From Streptococcus anginosus (GTDB lineage: Bacteria; Bacillota; Bacilli; Lactobacillales; Streptococcaceae), in the NCBI RefSeq assembly GCF_900636475.1, contig NZ_LR134283.1, positions 1,116,001 to 1,180,000 of the forward strand: a stretch of DNA of 64,000 nucleotides. Reading direction: 5' to 3'. The notes below the pieces were generated by a model. That model was not told the DNA's origin. It saw nothing but the letters and a program-made list of their open reading frames with translations, and searched no databases. A program made the translations under genes and the position numbers. How positions within the stretch are numbered: position 1 is the first letter of the stretch; the number at the start of each line of letters is the position of its first letter. Positions 21,003 through 31,004 of the stretch are shown piece after piece.

Positions 21003-21827
21003 TTATTTCCAAAAATCATCGAAGATTGTAATCGGCAAATGACGTTTGTGCTCCCCTTTGTGCCACCAAGATTCAATCCTTGCTTTCGCTTGGTCAGAAA
21101 TGGTTTTACCTTCCAAATAGTCATCAATTTCGTTGTAAGTGACACCGAGAGCGACTTCATCTGCAATGCCTGGCTTTTCTTCTTCCAGGTCTGCTGTTGG
21201 TACTTTTTCATAGAGGGCAGAATCAGCGCCCAAGGCAGCCAACAGCTGTTTCCCTTGCCGTTTATTGAGACGATAAAGTGGCAGAATGTCTGCACCACCA
21301 TCACCAAATTTCGTAAAGAAAGCTGTTACATTTTCTGCTGCATGATCTGTTCCGACAACTGCTCCTTTATAAGAGCCTGCTAAAGCGTATTGCGCAATCA
21401 TGCGGCTGCGAGCTTTGATGTTGCCTTTATTGAAGTCTGAGACAGTCGCTCCTGTAGCCTCAACCGCTTTTGTCATAGCATCTGCACTTTCTTTGATGTT
21501 GACAACAAGACTGACATCCGGCTGGATAAAAGCAAGAGCTCGCTGTGCATCGTCTTCGTCAGCCTGCACCCCATATGGCAAACGCACTGCGATAAATTGA
21601 TAGCTAGCATCGCCAGTCTCCGCACGCATTTCCTCTATTGCCAATTGCGCCAAACGTCCTGCTAAAGTAGAATCTTGTCCGCCCGAAATTCCTAAAACAT
21701 AGGTTTTCAAAAAAGAATGTTTTTTAAGATAATCCTTTAAAAAATCAATGGATTTACGAATTTCTTCCTGTGGGTCAATGACAGGTTTCACGCCTAATTG
21801 CTGGATAATCGTTTCTTGTAAGGTCAT
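21003..21827 (-). CDS. nadE: NH3-dependent NAD synthetase
   Basis: Amidates nicotinate adenine dinucleotide to NAD using ammonia and ATP. 274 aa; the ATP-pyrophosphatase loop SGGQDS is at residues 48-53. There is no glutaminase domain. Its start overlaps the pncB stop by 4 bases, so the two genes form a coupled NAD salvage unit. Confidence 0.96.
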   Translation of the reverse strand: MTLQETIIQQLGVKPVIDPQEEIRKSIDFLKDYLKKHSFLKTYVLGISGGQDSTLAGRLAQLAIEEMRAETGDASYQFIAVRLPYGVQADEDDAQRALAFIQPDVSLVVNIKESADAMTKAVEATGATVSDFNKGNIKARSRMIAQYALAGSYKGAVVGTDHAAENVTAFFTKFGDGGADILPLYRLNKRQGKQLLAALGADSALYEKVPTADLEEEKPGIADEVALGVTYNEIDDYLEGKTISDQAKARIESWWHKGEHKRHLPITIFDDFWK

Positions 21828-23284
21828 TTTGTTTCTCCCATTTGATTCGCTTTTTTGCGCATTTGATCAATCAAATCAACCTTGTCTTGCCATACATCAC
21901 GCGCCAAATCCACAGGATAATCTTGCGGATTAAGGACACGTTTGTATTCGTCCCACAACTTATCAAACTCTTTGCGAGCATATGTTTGGATTTCTGTTAA
22001 GCTTGGCAATTGGTACACAAGTTGACCTTGTTTAAAAATATCTACCAACAGAGGTACTGCATCAAAATTTGTCACTGTTTTATTGATGTAGGTGTAAGTT
22101 GGGTGGAACATTTCTAATTTGGCAATAGCATTCACATCTACGCCATCATAAGTGATATAGTCTCCTTCTGACTTGCCTTTTGCACGGCTAGTAATCCGCC
22201 AAACTTGTTTTTTACCTGGTGTTGATACTTTTTCCACATTATTAGAGAGCTTAATCGTATTACGCAAATTGCCATGTTCATCTTCAATAGCCACAATCTT
22301 ATAAACGGCTCCCAGTGCTGGTTGGTCATAAGCCGTGATGAGCTTAGTTCCAACGCCCCACACATCAATCTTTGCCTTTTGCATTTTTAAGTTGAGGATT
22401 GTATTTTCATCCAAGTCGTTAGAGGCGTAGATTTTAGCATTTGGAAAACCAGCTTCATCCAACTGCTGGCGGACTTTTTTAGAAATATAAGCCAAATCCC
22501 CTGAGTCAATCCGGACTCCAAGGAAATTGATTTTATCCCCCATTTCACGCGCTACTTGAATCGCTGCAGGAACACCGAGGCGGAATGTATCATAGGTATC
22601 CACCAAGAAAACACAGTCATGGTGCGTTTCAGCATACGCCTTAAAAGCTTCATAGTCATTTCTATAGACTTGGACGAGAGCATGAGCATGCGTTCCTAAG
22701 ACTGGAATATCAAAGAGCTTTCCAGCACGAACATTACTGGTTCCATTTGCTCCACCAATCACTGCCGCACGAGTTCCCCAGATAGCCGCATCCATTTCCT
22801 GTGCTCGGCGTGTACCAAATTCCATTAAAGGCTCATTTTCGATGACTGAGCGAATCCGAGCTGCCTTTGTCGCTACCAAGGTTTGATAGTTGACAATGTT
22901 TAATAAGGCGGTTTCCACTAATTGACATTGAGCAAGGGGACCTTCTACTTGAACAATGGGTTCATTGGCAAAGACCAAATCTCCCTCTTGTGCAGACCGC
23001 ACTGTTAATTCCAATTTCAAATTTGCTAAATAGTCTAAAAATTCTTCATCATAGTCAAGAGAACGAAGATAGGCAATATCACTATCTGAAAATGTCAAAT
23101 GATTTAAATAATGAACCATCCGCTCCAAGCCAGCAAAAACCGCATAGCCACTATGAAAGGGCTCTTTCCGAAAATAAACTTCAAAAACAGCTCGTTTATT
23201 ATGAATATTTCTTCTAAAATAAACTTGCATCATGTTGATTTGATACAAATCCGTATGCAAGGTTAAACTATCATCTGGATACAT
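21824..23284 (-). CDS. pncB: Nicotinate phosphoribosyltransferase
   Basis: Joins nicotinate and PRPP to nicotinate mononucleotide, the entry step of the salvage pathway that NadE completes. 486 aa, normal for the Firmicutes type. Visible are EFGTRRAQ, the phosphate-binding [14 protein letters not shown] region and RIDSGDLAY. The ATG follows AAGGAG. Coupled to nadE by an ATGA overlap. Confidence 0.95.
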   Translation of the reverse strand: MYPDDSLTLHTDLYQINMMQVYFRRNIHNKRAVFEVYFRKEPFHSGYAVFAGLERMVHYLNHLTFSDSDIAYLRSLDYDEEFLDYLANLKLELTVRSAQEGDLVFANEPIVQVEGPLAQCQLVETALLNIVNYQTLVATKAARIRSVIENEPLMEFGTRRAQEMDAAIWGTRAAVIGGANGTSNVRAGKLFDIPVLGTHAHALVQVYRNDYEAFKAYAETHHDCVFLVDTYDTFRLGVPAAIQVAREMGDKINFLGVRIDSGDLAYISKKVRQQLDEAGFPNAKIYASNDLDENTILNLKMQKAKIDVWGVGTKLITAYDQPALGAVYKIVAIEDEHGNLRNTIKLSNNVEKVSTPGKKQVWRITSRAKGKSEGDYITYDGVDVNAIAKLEMFHPTYTYINKTVTNFDAVPLLVDIFKQGQLVYQLPSLTEIQTYARKEFDKLWDEYKRVLNPQDYPVDLARDVWQDKVDLIDQMRKKANQMGETK

Positions 23285-23432
23285 AACGACTCCTTGTAAG
23301 ATGTATTTTTACTTATTATACCACAAATCAAAAGAGCAAGAGGAAATCTTGTTCAACTTTAGGTGTTTAAATAACTATTCTCAAGTTTTCTGTTGTATTG
23401 CAGTGTCTAAATTTTCAGTTTTAAAACATCTT

Positions 23433-23489
23433 AAAAACCAAGGTGCATTGGGTACAACTTTAAAAAGTCGCAAATTTATCCTTGGTTTT
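23433..23489 (-). terminator. Possible terminator of the amino-acid permease
   Basis: On the minus strand AAAACCAAGG, a long loop of about 35 bases and CCTTGGTTTTT. The loop is long, so the call is moderate. The rest of the 214-base gap to pncB holds no gene. Confidence 0.5.
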
Positions 23490-23498
23490 ATTATATTA

Positions 23499-24875
23499 TT
23501 ATTTATCTTTAAATTTCAATTGGCTATAGATACCAAATATAAGTATCCAAATAGCTGAACCGATTGCTCCTACAACAGTTGATTTTTGTAAAAAGAGGGT
23601 TATAAATACAAAGGCAAAGAAGAGCAAAGTAAGAGGATTGAGAAACTTATAGGCTGGCATTAGATAGCCATCTGCCATAAATTCTTTTGATTTTCTGTAT
23701 TTCAGGTGAGCAATCATAGTGAGTGCATAGATAGCAATATAAACTCCTGATGAAGAAGCAGTAATCAAAGCAAAGGAGTCTGATACTCCTGGTAACACCT
23801 GAATAAAAGCAGCTAATGCAATCACTACCGCTGAGGTCAAAATAGCGTTTTGCGGAACATTTTGTCTGGATAATTTCCCAGCACCGATTCCATTCAAAAA
23901 GCGATTAGGTGAATCATGTGCAATTTGATACAAATGACGCCCAGTCGAATACAAGGTAGAGTTCAAAGCTGAAGCAGCTGAAGTCAATACGACAAAGTTA
24001 ATCAAAGCTGCAGCCCATTTAAGGCCTGCCAACTTGAAAACAATCACAAAGGGAGAATCTGTGGTTGCTAAATCCCGCCAAGGGATAATCGCCATAATTG
24101 CAAGCAAAGAGCCACCGTAGAAAAGAACGATCCGCAAGGGGATTTCTTTAATAGCCTTTGGCAATACCTGCCGAGGATTTGCCGTTTCAGACGTTGTGAT
24201 TCCAATAAATTCAATAGCTTGATAAGCAAAGAAGACCATTTGAAAGCCCATGACAAAACTCATAAAACCATTAGGAAATAATTGGAAATTTTGACTGATA
24301 TTGCTGATGCTGGCTACACCATTGGGCGTTTTAAAGCCTGTCAACACCATAAAAATCGCTGTCACAATCAAAGCAATAATCGCTACAATCTTGACCATGG
24401 CAAACCAAAATTCAACTTCACCAAAAACTCGGACTGCAATCAGATTGACCATACTCAAAACAGCAAGGAAGACGATTTGAATCAGCCATGCCGGCCAAGT
24501 CGGAAACCAAAATTGGACATATTGTGCAACTGCCGTGATTTCTGCCATACCGATAAAAATGAGAGAAATCCAATAGGACCAACCGGAAAAATAGCCCCAG
24601 CCATTCCCAAGATACTTGGTAATGAAGTTGATAAATGTGTGCTGGTCTGGATCATAATACAACATCTCTCCAATCGCCCGCATCATCAAATACATAAAGA
24701 CGCCGGTCAACATGTAAATGAGAATAATTGACGGCCCTGTCAGACTAATCGAACGTCCTGCTCCCAAAAAGAGACCCGTTCCAATTGTCCCAGCAATAGC
24801 AATGATTTGGACATGACGATTTTTTAAGCCACGTTCCATTTTATTCTTATTATTTTCAGAATTCTTTTCACTCAT
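23499..24875 (-). CDS. Amino-acid permease (APC superfamily, AAT family)
   Basis: Proton-coupled amino-acid uptake protein with about 12 membrane helices and 458 aa. The N-terminus carries the family motif GTIGTGLFLGAG in the first helix and GPSIILIYMLTG next; the GEVEFW segment follows helix 5. Substrate is not readable from sequence; relatives transport aromatic, basic or other amino acids. The start at ATG 24873-24875 follows AAAGGAGG; a reading 19 codons longer would run through that site. Monocistronic. Confidence 0.85.
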   Translation of the reverse strand: MSEKNSENNKNKMERGLKNRHVQIIAIAGTIGTGLFLGAGRSISLTGPSIILIYMLTGVFMYLMMRAIGEMLYYDPDQHTFINFITKYLGNGWGYFSGWSYWISLIFIGMAEITAVAQYVQFWFPTWPAWLIQIVFLAVLSMVNLIAVRVFGEVEFWFAMVKIVAIIALIVTAIFMVLTGFKTPNGVASISNISQNFQLFPNGFMSFVMGFQMVFFAYQAIEFIGITTSETANPRQVLPKAIKEIPLRIVLFYGGSLLAIMAIIPWRDLATTDSPFVIVFKLAGLKWAAALINFVVLTSAASALNSTLYSTGRHLYQIAHDSPNRFLNGIGAGKLSRQNVPQNAILTSAVVIALAAFIQVLPGVSDSFALITASSSGVYIAIYALTMIAHLKYRKSKEFMADGYLMPAYKFLNPLTLLFFAFVFITLFLQKSTVVGAIGSAIWILIFGIYSQLKFKDK

Positions 24876-25027
24876 ACGAAGCCTCCTTTTCACATGAACT
24901 TTTCTATTGTACCACAATTCTGACAATTTCACTAGTCATTTATGAGGGCACGAGAATTGAACAAATCAAAAGAAACCCTTTCATTTCTAATTCTCCAATG
25001 CATCACTGTCTTTTTATTAATCAAAAA

Positions 25028-25155
25028 GAAGCTGGAATAAGTGCTCAGCTTCCTTTGTTTATATCGTGCGTTTAGAGTACACTTAATGCTGGAACGAAAG
25101 TCTAAAGGCGATTCGCTTTGCCAGTTCAAATGAGTACCTTTGTCCAGCACTTCGT
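25028..25155. repeat. Hairpin-rich noncoding block after trxB
   Basis: In the 367-base gap between the permease and trxB. A first hairpin, GAAGCTG against CAGCTTC (25028-25052), and a larger one, GTGCTGGACAAAG against CGTTCCAGCA (25090-25155, minus strand), resemble the ends of the dispersed repeats at 9932 and 42587 but are diverged. A 72-aa reading frame here matches nothing and lies across the hairpins. Confidence 0.45.
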
Positions 25156-25242
25156 TTTTTATCCACCACCTAAACTGCTGAGAAGCCTTGCGTGGCTGAG
25201 ACTACGAACCAAAAATTTTCAAGATGATTTTGGTCTTTCGCT

Positions 25243-26154
25243 CTAAAAATTCTCTGTGATATACTTGTAGACTTCTTGCCCTGCAACCGCTCCGTCACCG
25301 ACAGCTGTCGTTACTTGGCGAAGATCTTTTTCGCGAACATCTCCAATAGCATAGATGCCAGAAATAGCCGTTTTCATATGATTATCAGTTACAATCCAGC
25401 CTGCTTCATTGGTAATGCCCAAATCTTTGGCAAACTCACTAACTGGATCTAAGCCAACATAGATAAAGACACCGCCAAATTCATGTTCAGATATTTCACC
25501 CGTTTTGACATTCTCTACCATAACGCTGCTAACGCGCTTGTCACCTTTGATTTCCTTCACAACTGAATCCCAGATAAAATGAATTTTTTCATTGGCAAAT
25601 GCACGTTCTTGCAGTAACTTTTGGGCTCGCAATTCATCGCGCCGATGAATAATCGTCACCGTTTTTGCAAAACGAGTCAAAAATACAGCCTCTTCCACCG
25701 CAGAGTCGCCTCCACCGACCACAAGCAAATCTTCATCTCGGAAAAAGGCTCCGTCACAGACTGCACAGTAAGACACCCCGCGGCTGTTTAATTCTTCTTC
25801 ACCCGGAACTCCTAGATGACGATGAACAGCTCCAGTCGCAATAATAAGCGTCTTGGTTTCAAAAATCTCATCTTCTGTAAAGACTTTTTTTATTGCTCCT
25901 TGGTGTTCGATTTTTTCAACAGAGCCAAACAAATGCTCCACTCCCAAATTTTCGAGCGGTTCAAACATTTTTTCGGCTAGTTCTGGACCACTGATATTAG
26001 CATATCCAGGATAATTTTCAATATCTGAGGTATTGTTCATTTGTCCGCCTGGAATGCCACGTTCCAAAAGAGCCACTTTAAGATTACTTCTAGCAGCATA
26101 AAGCGCAGCTGTCATGCCTGCTGGTCCAGCTCCAATAATAATTGTGTCGTACAT
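25243..26154 (-). CDS. trxB: Thioredoxin reductase
   Basis: NADPH-dependent FAD enzyme that reduces thioredoxin. 303 aa, normal length. FAD motif GAGPAGMTA at residues 8-16, redox pair CAVC at Cys130/Cys133, NADPH motif GGGDSAVEEA and the C-terminal YAIGDVR. It is followed upstream (5' side) by a small DUF4059 gene and an amino-acid ABC transporter, the same order as in other streptococci. Confidence 0.96.
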   Translation of the reverse strand: MYDTIIIGAGPAGMTAALYAARSNLKVALLERGIPGGQMNNTSDIENYPGYANISGPELAEKMFEPLENLGVEHLFGSVEKIEHQGAIKKVFTEDEIFETKTLIIATGAVHRHLGVPGEEELNSRGVSYCAVCDGAFFRDEDLLVVGGGDSAVEEAVFLTRFAKTVTIIHRRDELRAQKLLQERAFANEKIHFIWDSVVKEIKGDKRVSSVMVENVKTGEISEHEFGGVFIYVGLDPVSEFAKDLGITNEAGWIVTDNHMKTAISGIYAIGDVREKDLRQVTTAVGDGAVAGQEVYKYITENF

Positions 26155-26216
26155 AAATTTACTTCCTTTATTGTAATCACTGTTATTCTAACGTTATTAA
26201 GCTCTTTTTTCAAACA

Positions 26217-26441
26217 TTATGCTCTGAAGATAAGCAGAATCCCCATCATTGCAAAGGATAAAATCGGAATCGTCATCACTGCAATCAATAGCATATCATA
26301 CAGATGAGCTTGTCGATCTTTGATTGTTTTATCAACACGCCGAACAGCACGAAGCCCAATCCATAATCCTAGAAAACTCCCTACCAATAGTGCCGTAATC
26401 AACAAACTCTCTAAATAGAGTAAAAAAACTCGAGACAGCAT
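26217..26441 (-). CDS. DUF4059 small membrane protein
   Basis: A 74-aa protein with two hydrophobic helices (about 7-30 and 48-72) separated by a basic loop (RAVRRVDKTIKDRQ). The family is streptococcal and has no known function. I chose ATG 26439-26441, preceded by GGAG at five bases, over the GTG two codons earlier. It sits between an amino-acid ABC operon and trxB, 62 bases before trxB. Confidence 0.75.
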   Translation of the reverse strand: MLSRVFLLYLESLLITALLVGSFLGLWIGLRAVRRVDKTIKDRQAHLYDMLLIAVMTIPILSFAMMGILLIFRA

Positions 26442-26504
26442 AGTCACTCCTCTATTCCCTAATTTTTGTTAAAGGCATTCAAAACAAATGCCGCAAACTT
26501 GAAA

Positions 26505-26540
26505 ATAAACCCAGCTAGCAAGGCCAACTGGGCTTCTTTT
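26505..26540 (-). terminator. Terminator after the amino-acid ABC operon
   Basis: On the minus strand AAGCCCAGTTGGCC pairs imperfectly with GCTAGCTGGGTT, followed by TATTTTC. This would partly separate the ABC genes from DUF4059-trxB. Confidence 0.55.
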
Positions 26541-26549
26541 TCTATTATA

Positions 26550-27293
26550 TCAAATATATGTCTGTTTGTAACTGGCAAAAAATTCTTTTGTGCGTTCTTC
26601 TTTAGGATGGTTCATTATTTCATCTGGAGTACCCATTTCAATGATGTGTCCCTTATCTAAAAAGAGTACCTTGTCTGCCACTTGAGACACAAAAGACATG
26701 TCATGGCTGACTAAAATCATGGTCTGACCAGCCTTGGCTGCATCTGCAATGGATTTTTCAACTTCCCCTACTAGTTCAGGATCAAGCGCTGATGTTGGCT
26801 CGTCTAAAAGCAAAACATCTGGCTTCATCGCAAGCGCACGCGCCAAAGCGACACGTTGTTTTTGTCCACCTGACAGATGACGTGGATAGTGATTTTCACG
26901 GTCTGACAGACCAACTTTTGCCAGTTCTTCTTTGGCAAGATTCGTCGCTTCTTGGTCTGAGAATTTTTTTACAACCAATAAACCTTCTTTGACATTGTCC
27001 AAAGCCGTCCGACGCTCAAATAAATTAAACTGCTGAAACACCATAGCTAACTTTCGCCGCAAGGTTAGGATTTCTTCCTTGCTAATCTTAGAAAAATCAA
27101 CAGTAAAATCATCAATGGCAATCGTGCCGCTGTCTGGCTGTTCCAGATAATTCAAACTGCGTAAGAAAGTGGATTTCCCCGCACCAGATGAACCAATTAA
27201 AGCAACCACTTCTCCTTTTTGAATCTCTAAACTAAGATTGTTTAAAACCATTTGTCCAGAAAAGGATTTGCTGAAATTTGAAATACGAATCAT
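26550..27293 (-). CDS. Polar amino-acid ABC transporter, ATP-binding protein
   Basis: ATPase subunit of a PAAT-type transporter, 247 aa. Walker A GSSGAGKS at residues 34-41, Q-loop (VFQQFNLF), signature LSGGQKQR, Walker [12 protein letters not shown] and the H-loop VSHDM. The permease gene lies directly upstream; its stop and this ATG share one base (TAATG), so they are coupled. No binding-protein gene is adjacent, so the partner is elsewhere. Confidence 0.92.
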   Translation of the reverse strand: MIRISNFSKSFSGQMVLNNLSLEIQKGEVVALIGSSGAGKSTFLRSLNYLEQPDSGTIAIDDFTVDFSKISKEEILTLRRKLAMVFQQFNLFERRTALDNVKEGLLVVKKFSDQEATNLAKEELAKVGLSDRENHYPRHLSGGQKQRVALARALAMKPDVLLLDEPTSALDPELVGEVEKSIADAAKAGQTMILVSHDMSFVSQVADKVLFLDKGHIIEMGTPDEIMNHPKEERTKEFFASYKQTYI

Positions 27294-28102
27294 TATCGAA
27301 CATCTCCTTTCGCCTGTATTTGTAGATTGAGATTATCAGGCGCTTCAATCGCCATTTTCTTTTCGATAAACCGCCCAAATGCTTCAATCACAATATTCAC
27401 GCCCCAATAGACAAGAGCAACCGAGATAAAGCGCTCGAAGTAACGGTAATCTGCACCACCCAAAATCTGCGCTTGAGCAAAAATCTCAACAACTCCTGCA
27501 CTAAAAGCCAGAGAAGTTCCCTTGGTCAAGCCAATCAAAGAGTTAATCAAGGTCGGTGTGGCAACCACTGCGGCATTGGGAATAATAACACGGCGGTAAA
27601 CCTGTCTGTTTGTCATTCCCAAACTACGAGCCGCTTCAATTTCTCCAGCATCAACAGACAAAATCGCCGCTCGAATGGTTTCACTAGCGTAAGCCGCTTC
27701 ATTAAAAGCAAAAGCTACAATGGCAAATAGATAGGCTGGAATAGCATTGATATTCAGACCCGTACCGAATCGCAAGTTGATGGCCTTCAGAAGCAAAGGA
27801 ATCCCATAATAAGTCAGCATGAGCTGAACAAGCACTGGTGTCCCTCGCAAAAAACTAACAAAAAAGGCCTGCAGAGGATACAAAATTTTCACACGGTTGA
27901 TTTTGACAACAGCAAAAATGAGAGCCAAAATCAAGCCAAAAAAAGCTCCTCCTAAGGTCAGTAGTAGTGTTGTTGGTAATTTTTCGATAATTCTTGGTAG
28001 TCCGTCAAACACAGAGCGCCAGCTAAAAAGCTGTCCGTCTGGAATCTTTTGAACCAATTCTTGATACCAATTAGAGGTTAAAATCGCTGTTGTAACAATC
28101 AT
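27293..28102 (-). CDS. Polar amino-acid ABC transporter, permease
   Basis: His/Glu/Gln/Arg-type permease of 269 aa with about five membrane helices. The EAA loop that docks the ATPase is visible (GEIEAARSLGMTNRQVYRRVIIP, about residues 174-195). N-terminal FRGTPVLVQLM is typical of the family. Forms an operon with the ATPase gene that follows. Substrate not determinable. Confidence 0.9.
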   Translation of the reverse strand: MIVTTAILTSNWYQELVQKIPDGQLFSWRSVFDGLPRIIEKLPTTLLLTLGGAFFGLILALIFAVVKINRVKILYPLQAFFVSFLRGTPVLVQLMLTYYGIPLLLKAINLRFGTGLNINAIPAYLFAIVAFAFNEAAYASETIRAAILSVDAGEIEAARSLGMTNRQVYRRVIIPNAAVVATPTLINSLIGLTKGTSLAFSAGVVEIFAQAQILGGADYRYFERFISVALVYWGVNIVIEAFGRFIEKKMAIEAPDNLNLQIQAKGDVR

Positions 28103-28171
28103 AGTAACTTCCCTTTCTCGATAATGTCTAATTCTATCACAATTTTTTTATTTCACCAATTATTTACTACG

Positions 28172-28201
28172 ATAAAAATAGACTAGCAAGACTAGTCTAT
28201 C
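28172..28201 (-). terminator. Helicase gene terminator
   Basis: ATAGACTAG, a short loop and CTAGTCTAT followed on the minus strand by TTTTTA, 60 bases after the helicase stop. Confidence 0.75.
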
Positions 28202-28261
28202 ACATTCGTTCTCTAAAGAATAATTGTTTTTATTTATGAGAGTGATAAAGAAATTTTAAGA

Positions 28262-29605
28262 CTAAAAACTTTGACGTTTCGCTTTTCTTTCTGCACGACC
28301 GCGTGCGCGATTTTCAGCTCTTTTTGTCTTACGGCGTTTTTCATTGACAGCCCACTGGATTTTTTTCTTATAGCCCGGTTTGATTTTCTTCTTTTTCTTT
28401 TTAACCAGACCAATCATTTCCGTGTCCAATTTTTCCTGCGTTTTTTCACGATTGACACGACGATCGCGGTCATAGGTATCTTGAAATTCTCCGTTTTTGA
28501 TCATCTTAGGAATGAAGTGAATGCCCAATTTTTCCAGCTCACGAATATCTGAATCATCGCTCGGTTGATAAAGTGTAATGGCTGTTCCCGGTAGACCATT
28601 TCTGCCAGTTCGTCCCACTCGGTGAACGAAGAAGGACAAATCTTGCGGAATCGCATCATTGATGACATGACTAACGCCTTCAATATCAATTCCCCGCGCA
28701 GCTAAATCTGTCGCAACAATGTATTCAAAATCTAGGTTCTTCACCTGATTCATAATCCGTTTTCGCTCCCGCGGTGCAATATCCCCATGAATCTTTGCCA
28801 CCTTGAGACCTTGCGCTGTCAAATAGCTATGCAATTCATCCGCTCGTGTCTTAGTATTGACAAAAATCATAGCTAGATAAGGCTGTAGGAGCTGTGTGAT
28901 TTTATAAATCTGCGCATTCTTATCACGTCCTTTTGTTGAAATCAGCCAATTTTCAATGGTATCTGAAATAACCGTTTTGGTTTTGATTTGCTCAATGACC
29001 GGGTTAGATAGATATTTTTTTAAAAATGGCTGCAATTTTTGCGGAATGGTCGCAGAGAAGACCAGAAATTGCAAATCCTTCGGCAAACTGGACGCAATCT
29101 TATCCACCGTCACTAAAAATCCCATATCAAGCGTCATATCTGCTTCATCAACGACAAAAGTATGCGCCTTATGAATGGCTAAGTCACCTGATTCGACCAA
29201 ATCATAAATGCGTCCTGGTGTGCCAATGACAATGTGTGGTTGACTGGAACTCAATTTCCCAATCTGACGGTTTTTATCCGTCCCACCGACATAGTTAGCA
29301 ACTCGAATTTCCTTATCAGAAAAAGCAGCAATTTGGCGTGCAGCCTGATAAATCTGCCTAGCCAACTCACGACTAGGAGCTGTAATAACGACCTGAACAC
29401 TATCTGCGCCTTCATCTAGTTTTTGAAAAATCGGCAGTAAGAAAGTATGGGTTTTTCCTGAACCTGTCTTGGACTCTCCCACCAAGTCCCGACCAGCAAG
29501 GACAACCGGAATGAGTTTTTCCTGGACTTCTGTCGCCTCAACAAAGTTCAAATCCTTGAGTGCCTCTTGAATGTAATCTTTAAACTTAAATTCTGTAAAT
29601 TTCAT
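28262..29605 (-). CDS. DEAD-box RNA helicase (CshB-like)
   Basis: ATP-dependent RNA helicase of 447 aa. Motif I SKTGSGKT (45-52), PSRELARQ, TPGR, DEAD box VVDEADMTLD, SAT, and C-terminal HRVGRTGR. The C-terminus is a Lys/Arg-rich tail (about 380-447) that likely binds RNA. By length and tail it resembles CshB/YqfR of Bacillus, involved in cold growth and ribosome or mRNA turnover; I leave the symbol empty because several paralogues exist. Confidence 0.88.
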   Translation of the reverse strand: MKFTEFKFKDYIQEALKDLNFVEATEVQEKLIPVVLAGRDLVGESKTGSGKTHTFLLPIFQKLDEGADSVQVVITAPSRELARQIYQAARQIAAFSDKEIRVANYVGGTDKNRQIGKLSSSQPHIVIGTPGRIYDLVESGDLAIHKAHTFVVDEADMTLDMGFLVTVDKIASSLPKDLQFLVFSATIPQKLQPFLKKYLSNPVIEQIKTKTVISDTIENWLISTKGRDKNAQIYKITQLLQPYLAMIFVNTKTRADELHSYLTAQGLKVAKIHGDIAPRERKRIMNQVKNLDFEYIVATDLAARGIDIEGVSHVINDAIPQDLSFFVHRVGRTGRNGLPGTAITLYQPSDDSDIRELEKLGIHFIPKMIKNGEFQDTYDRDRRVNREKTQEKLDTEMIGLVKKKKKKIKPGYKKKIQWAVNEKRRKTKRAENRARGRAERKAKRQSF

Positions 29606-29762
29606 GTTTCCCTCTATTCGTCTCTTATCCTATCTATTATACCAGAACTTGCTTTAAAAATAAAAATGAATCATGTTTTTCTCTTCTTACTTCCTCTCTT
29701 TTCTATGAAGCTCTCCTTATTTTATGATACAATAATAATAAGTTTACAAAAAAGGGATGGCC

Positions 29763-31004
29763 ATGAAAAAATTTATTATTACTCTTGTAACGACTCTCTT
29801 GATCTTCCTAGCTCCTACGGTTTTAGCAGACAACTTTGAAGTAGGTGCTAAGCATGCTATTGCAGTTGACGTTGCAACCGGAAAAATTTTGTATGAAAAA
29901 GATGCTAATCAGCCAGTTGAAATTGCTTCTATTACTAAACTACTAACAGCCTATTTAGTCTATGAAGCGATTCATCAGGGAAAATTCACTTTACAAACTT
30001 CCGTAGATATTTCTGACTACCCTTATCAACTAACCGTTAATCCAGACACCAGTAACGTTCCTTTGGAAGCTAGAAAATATACTGTCGAAGAACTGTTAGA
30101 AACTTCTTTAATAGCAAGTGCTAATAGTCCAGCGATTGCCTTGGCTGAAAAAGTTGCCGGTAGTGAGAAAAAATTTGTGGATTTGATGAAAGCTAAATTG
30201 CAACAATGGGGAATCAAAGGTACTACTATCATCAATGCTTCTGGGCTGAATAATTCTGTTTTAGGAGAGGAACATATTTATCCTGGTTCAGGAAAAGAAG
30301 ACGAAAATAAAATGAATGCCCATGATGTTGCGATTATTGCTCGGCGTTTAATCCTTGATTACCCAGAAGTTCTAGAAATCACCCAAAAAGCTACGTCTAA
30401 CTTTGCAGGCATGACGCTTACATCGTCCAACCACATGCTCGAAAACATGCCCGCCTTTCGAGCCGGAGTAGATGGCCTCAAGACTGGAACTTCTGATAAA
30501 GGGGGCTCTTCCTTTGTCGGAACAATCCAGCAAAGAGGGATGCGTTTGATTACGATTCTCCTCAATGTTGATCATGCAGATGAGGATGAGAATGCCCGCT
30601 TTACGGCTACCTCTAGATTTATGACCTATATTTATAAACAATTCACAGTCCAAACTCTTGTGAAAAAAGGTGAAGCCTACAATAAAAGCTCTGCCCGCGT
30701 CATTAACGGGCAAAAAGATGAAGTCACTGCTGTTGCTAGTGAAAAACTCACCATTGTGCGGAGATACAATCATAAAAAACCGACTGTTCATTTTACAACT
30801 GATAAAAACGGTTATCCCACTCCTTTAAAAAAGGGTGTCGTTGTTGGGAAATTGACCTATACTGATAATGATTTGATTGGAAAAGGCTATCTTGACAAGA
30901 AGCCACCAACTATTTCCATGCTTTCAGCGGAGAAAATTGGTCGTCCTTTCTTCCTCAAATCATGGTGGAATGAATTCGTACAATATGTCAATGAAAAATT
31001 ATAA
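29763..31004 (+). CDS. dacA: D-alanyl-D-alanine carboxypeptidase (PBP3, DacA)
   Basis: Low-molecular-mass PBP that trims the terminal D-Ala of stem peptides. 413 aa with a signal peptide (cleavage after about Ala22), active-site Ser56 in SITK (56-59), SAN near residue 117, KTG in GLKTGTSDKGG, and a C-terminal beta domain ending in an amphipathic membrane-binding helix. The ATG at 29763 fits the AAGGG ribosome site better than the one at 29757. An extended -10 (TATGATACAAT) lies upstream. In other streptococci sufB precedes this gene; here it converges on sufU. Confidence 0.94.
   Translation: MKKFIITLVTTLLIFLAPTVLADNFEVGAKHAIAVDVATGKILYEKDANQPVEIASITKLLTAYLVYEAIHQGKFTLQTSVDISDYPYQLTVNPDTSNVPLEARKYTVEELLETSLIASANSPAIALAEKVAGSEKKFVDLMKAKLQQWGIKGTTIINASGLNNSVLGEEHIYPGSGKEDENKMNAHDVAIIARRLILDYPEVLEITQKATSNFAGMTLTSSNHMLENMPAFRAGVDGLKTGTSDKGGSSFVGTIQQRGMRLITILLNVDHADEDENARFTATSRFMTYIYKQFTVQTLVKKGEAYNKSSARVINGQKDEVTAVASEKLTIVRRYNHKKPTVHFTTDKNGYPTPLKKGVVVGKLTYTDNDLIGKGYLDKKPPTISMLSAEKIGRPFFLKSWWNEFVQYVNEKL

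Noticed and set aside
20954..21307. 117-codon frame over the nadE 3' end
   Set aside because: A shifted frame of nadE, whose real frame has the ATP-pyrophosphatase motif and a conserved C-terminus.
24932..25150. 72-codon minus-strand frame between the permease and trxB
   Set aside because: Lies across two hairpins of a repeat-like block, with composition unlike a protein.
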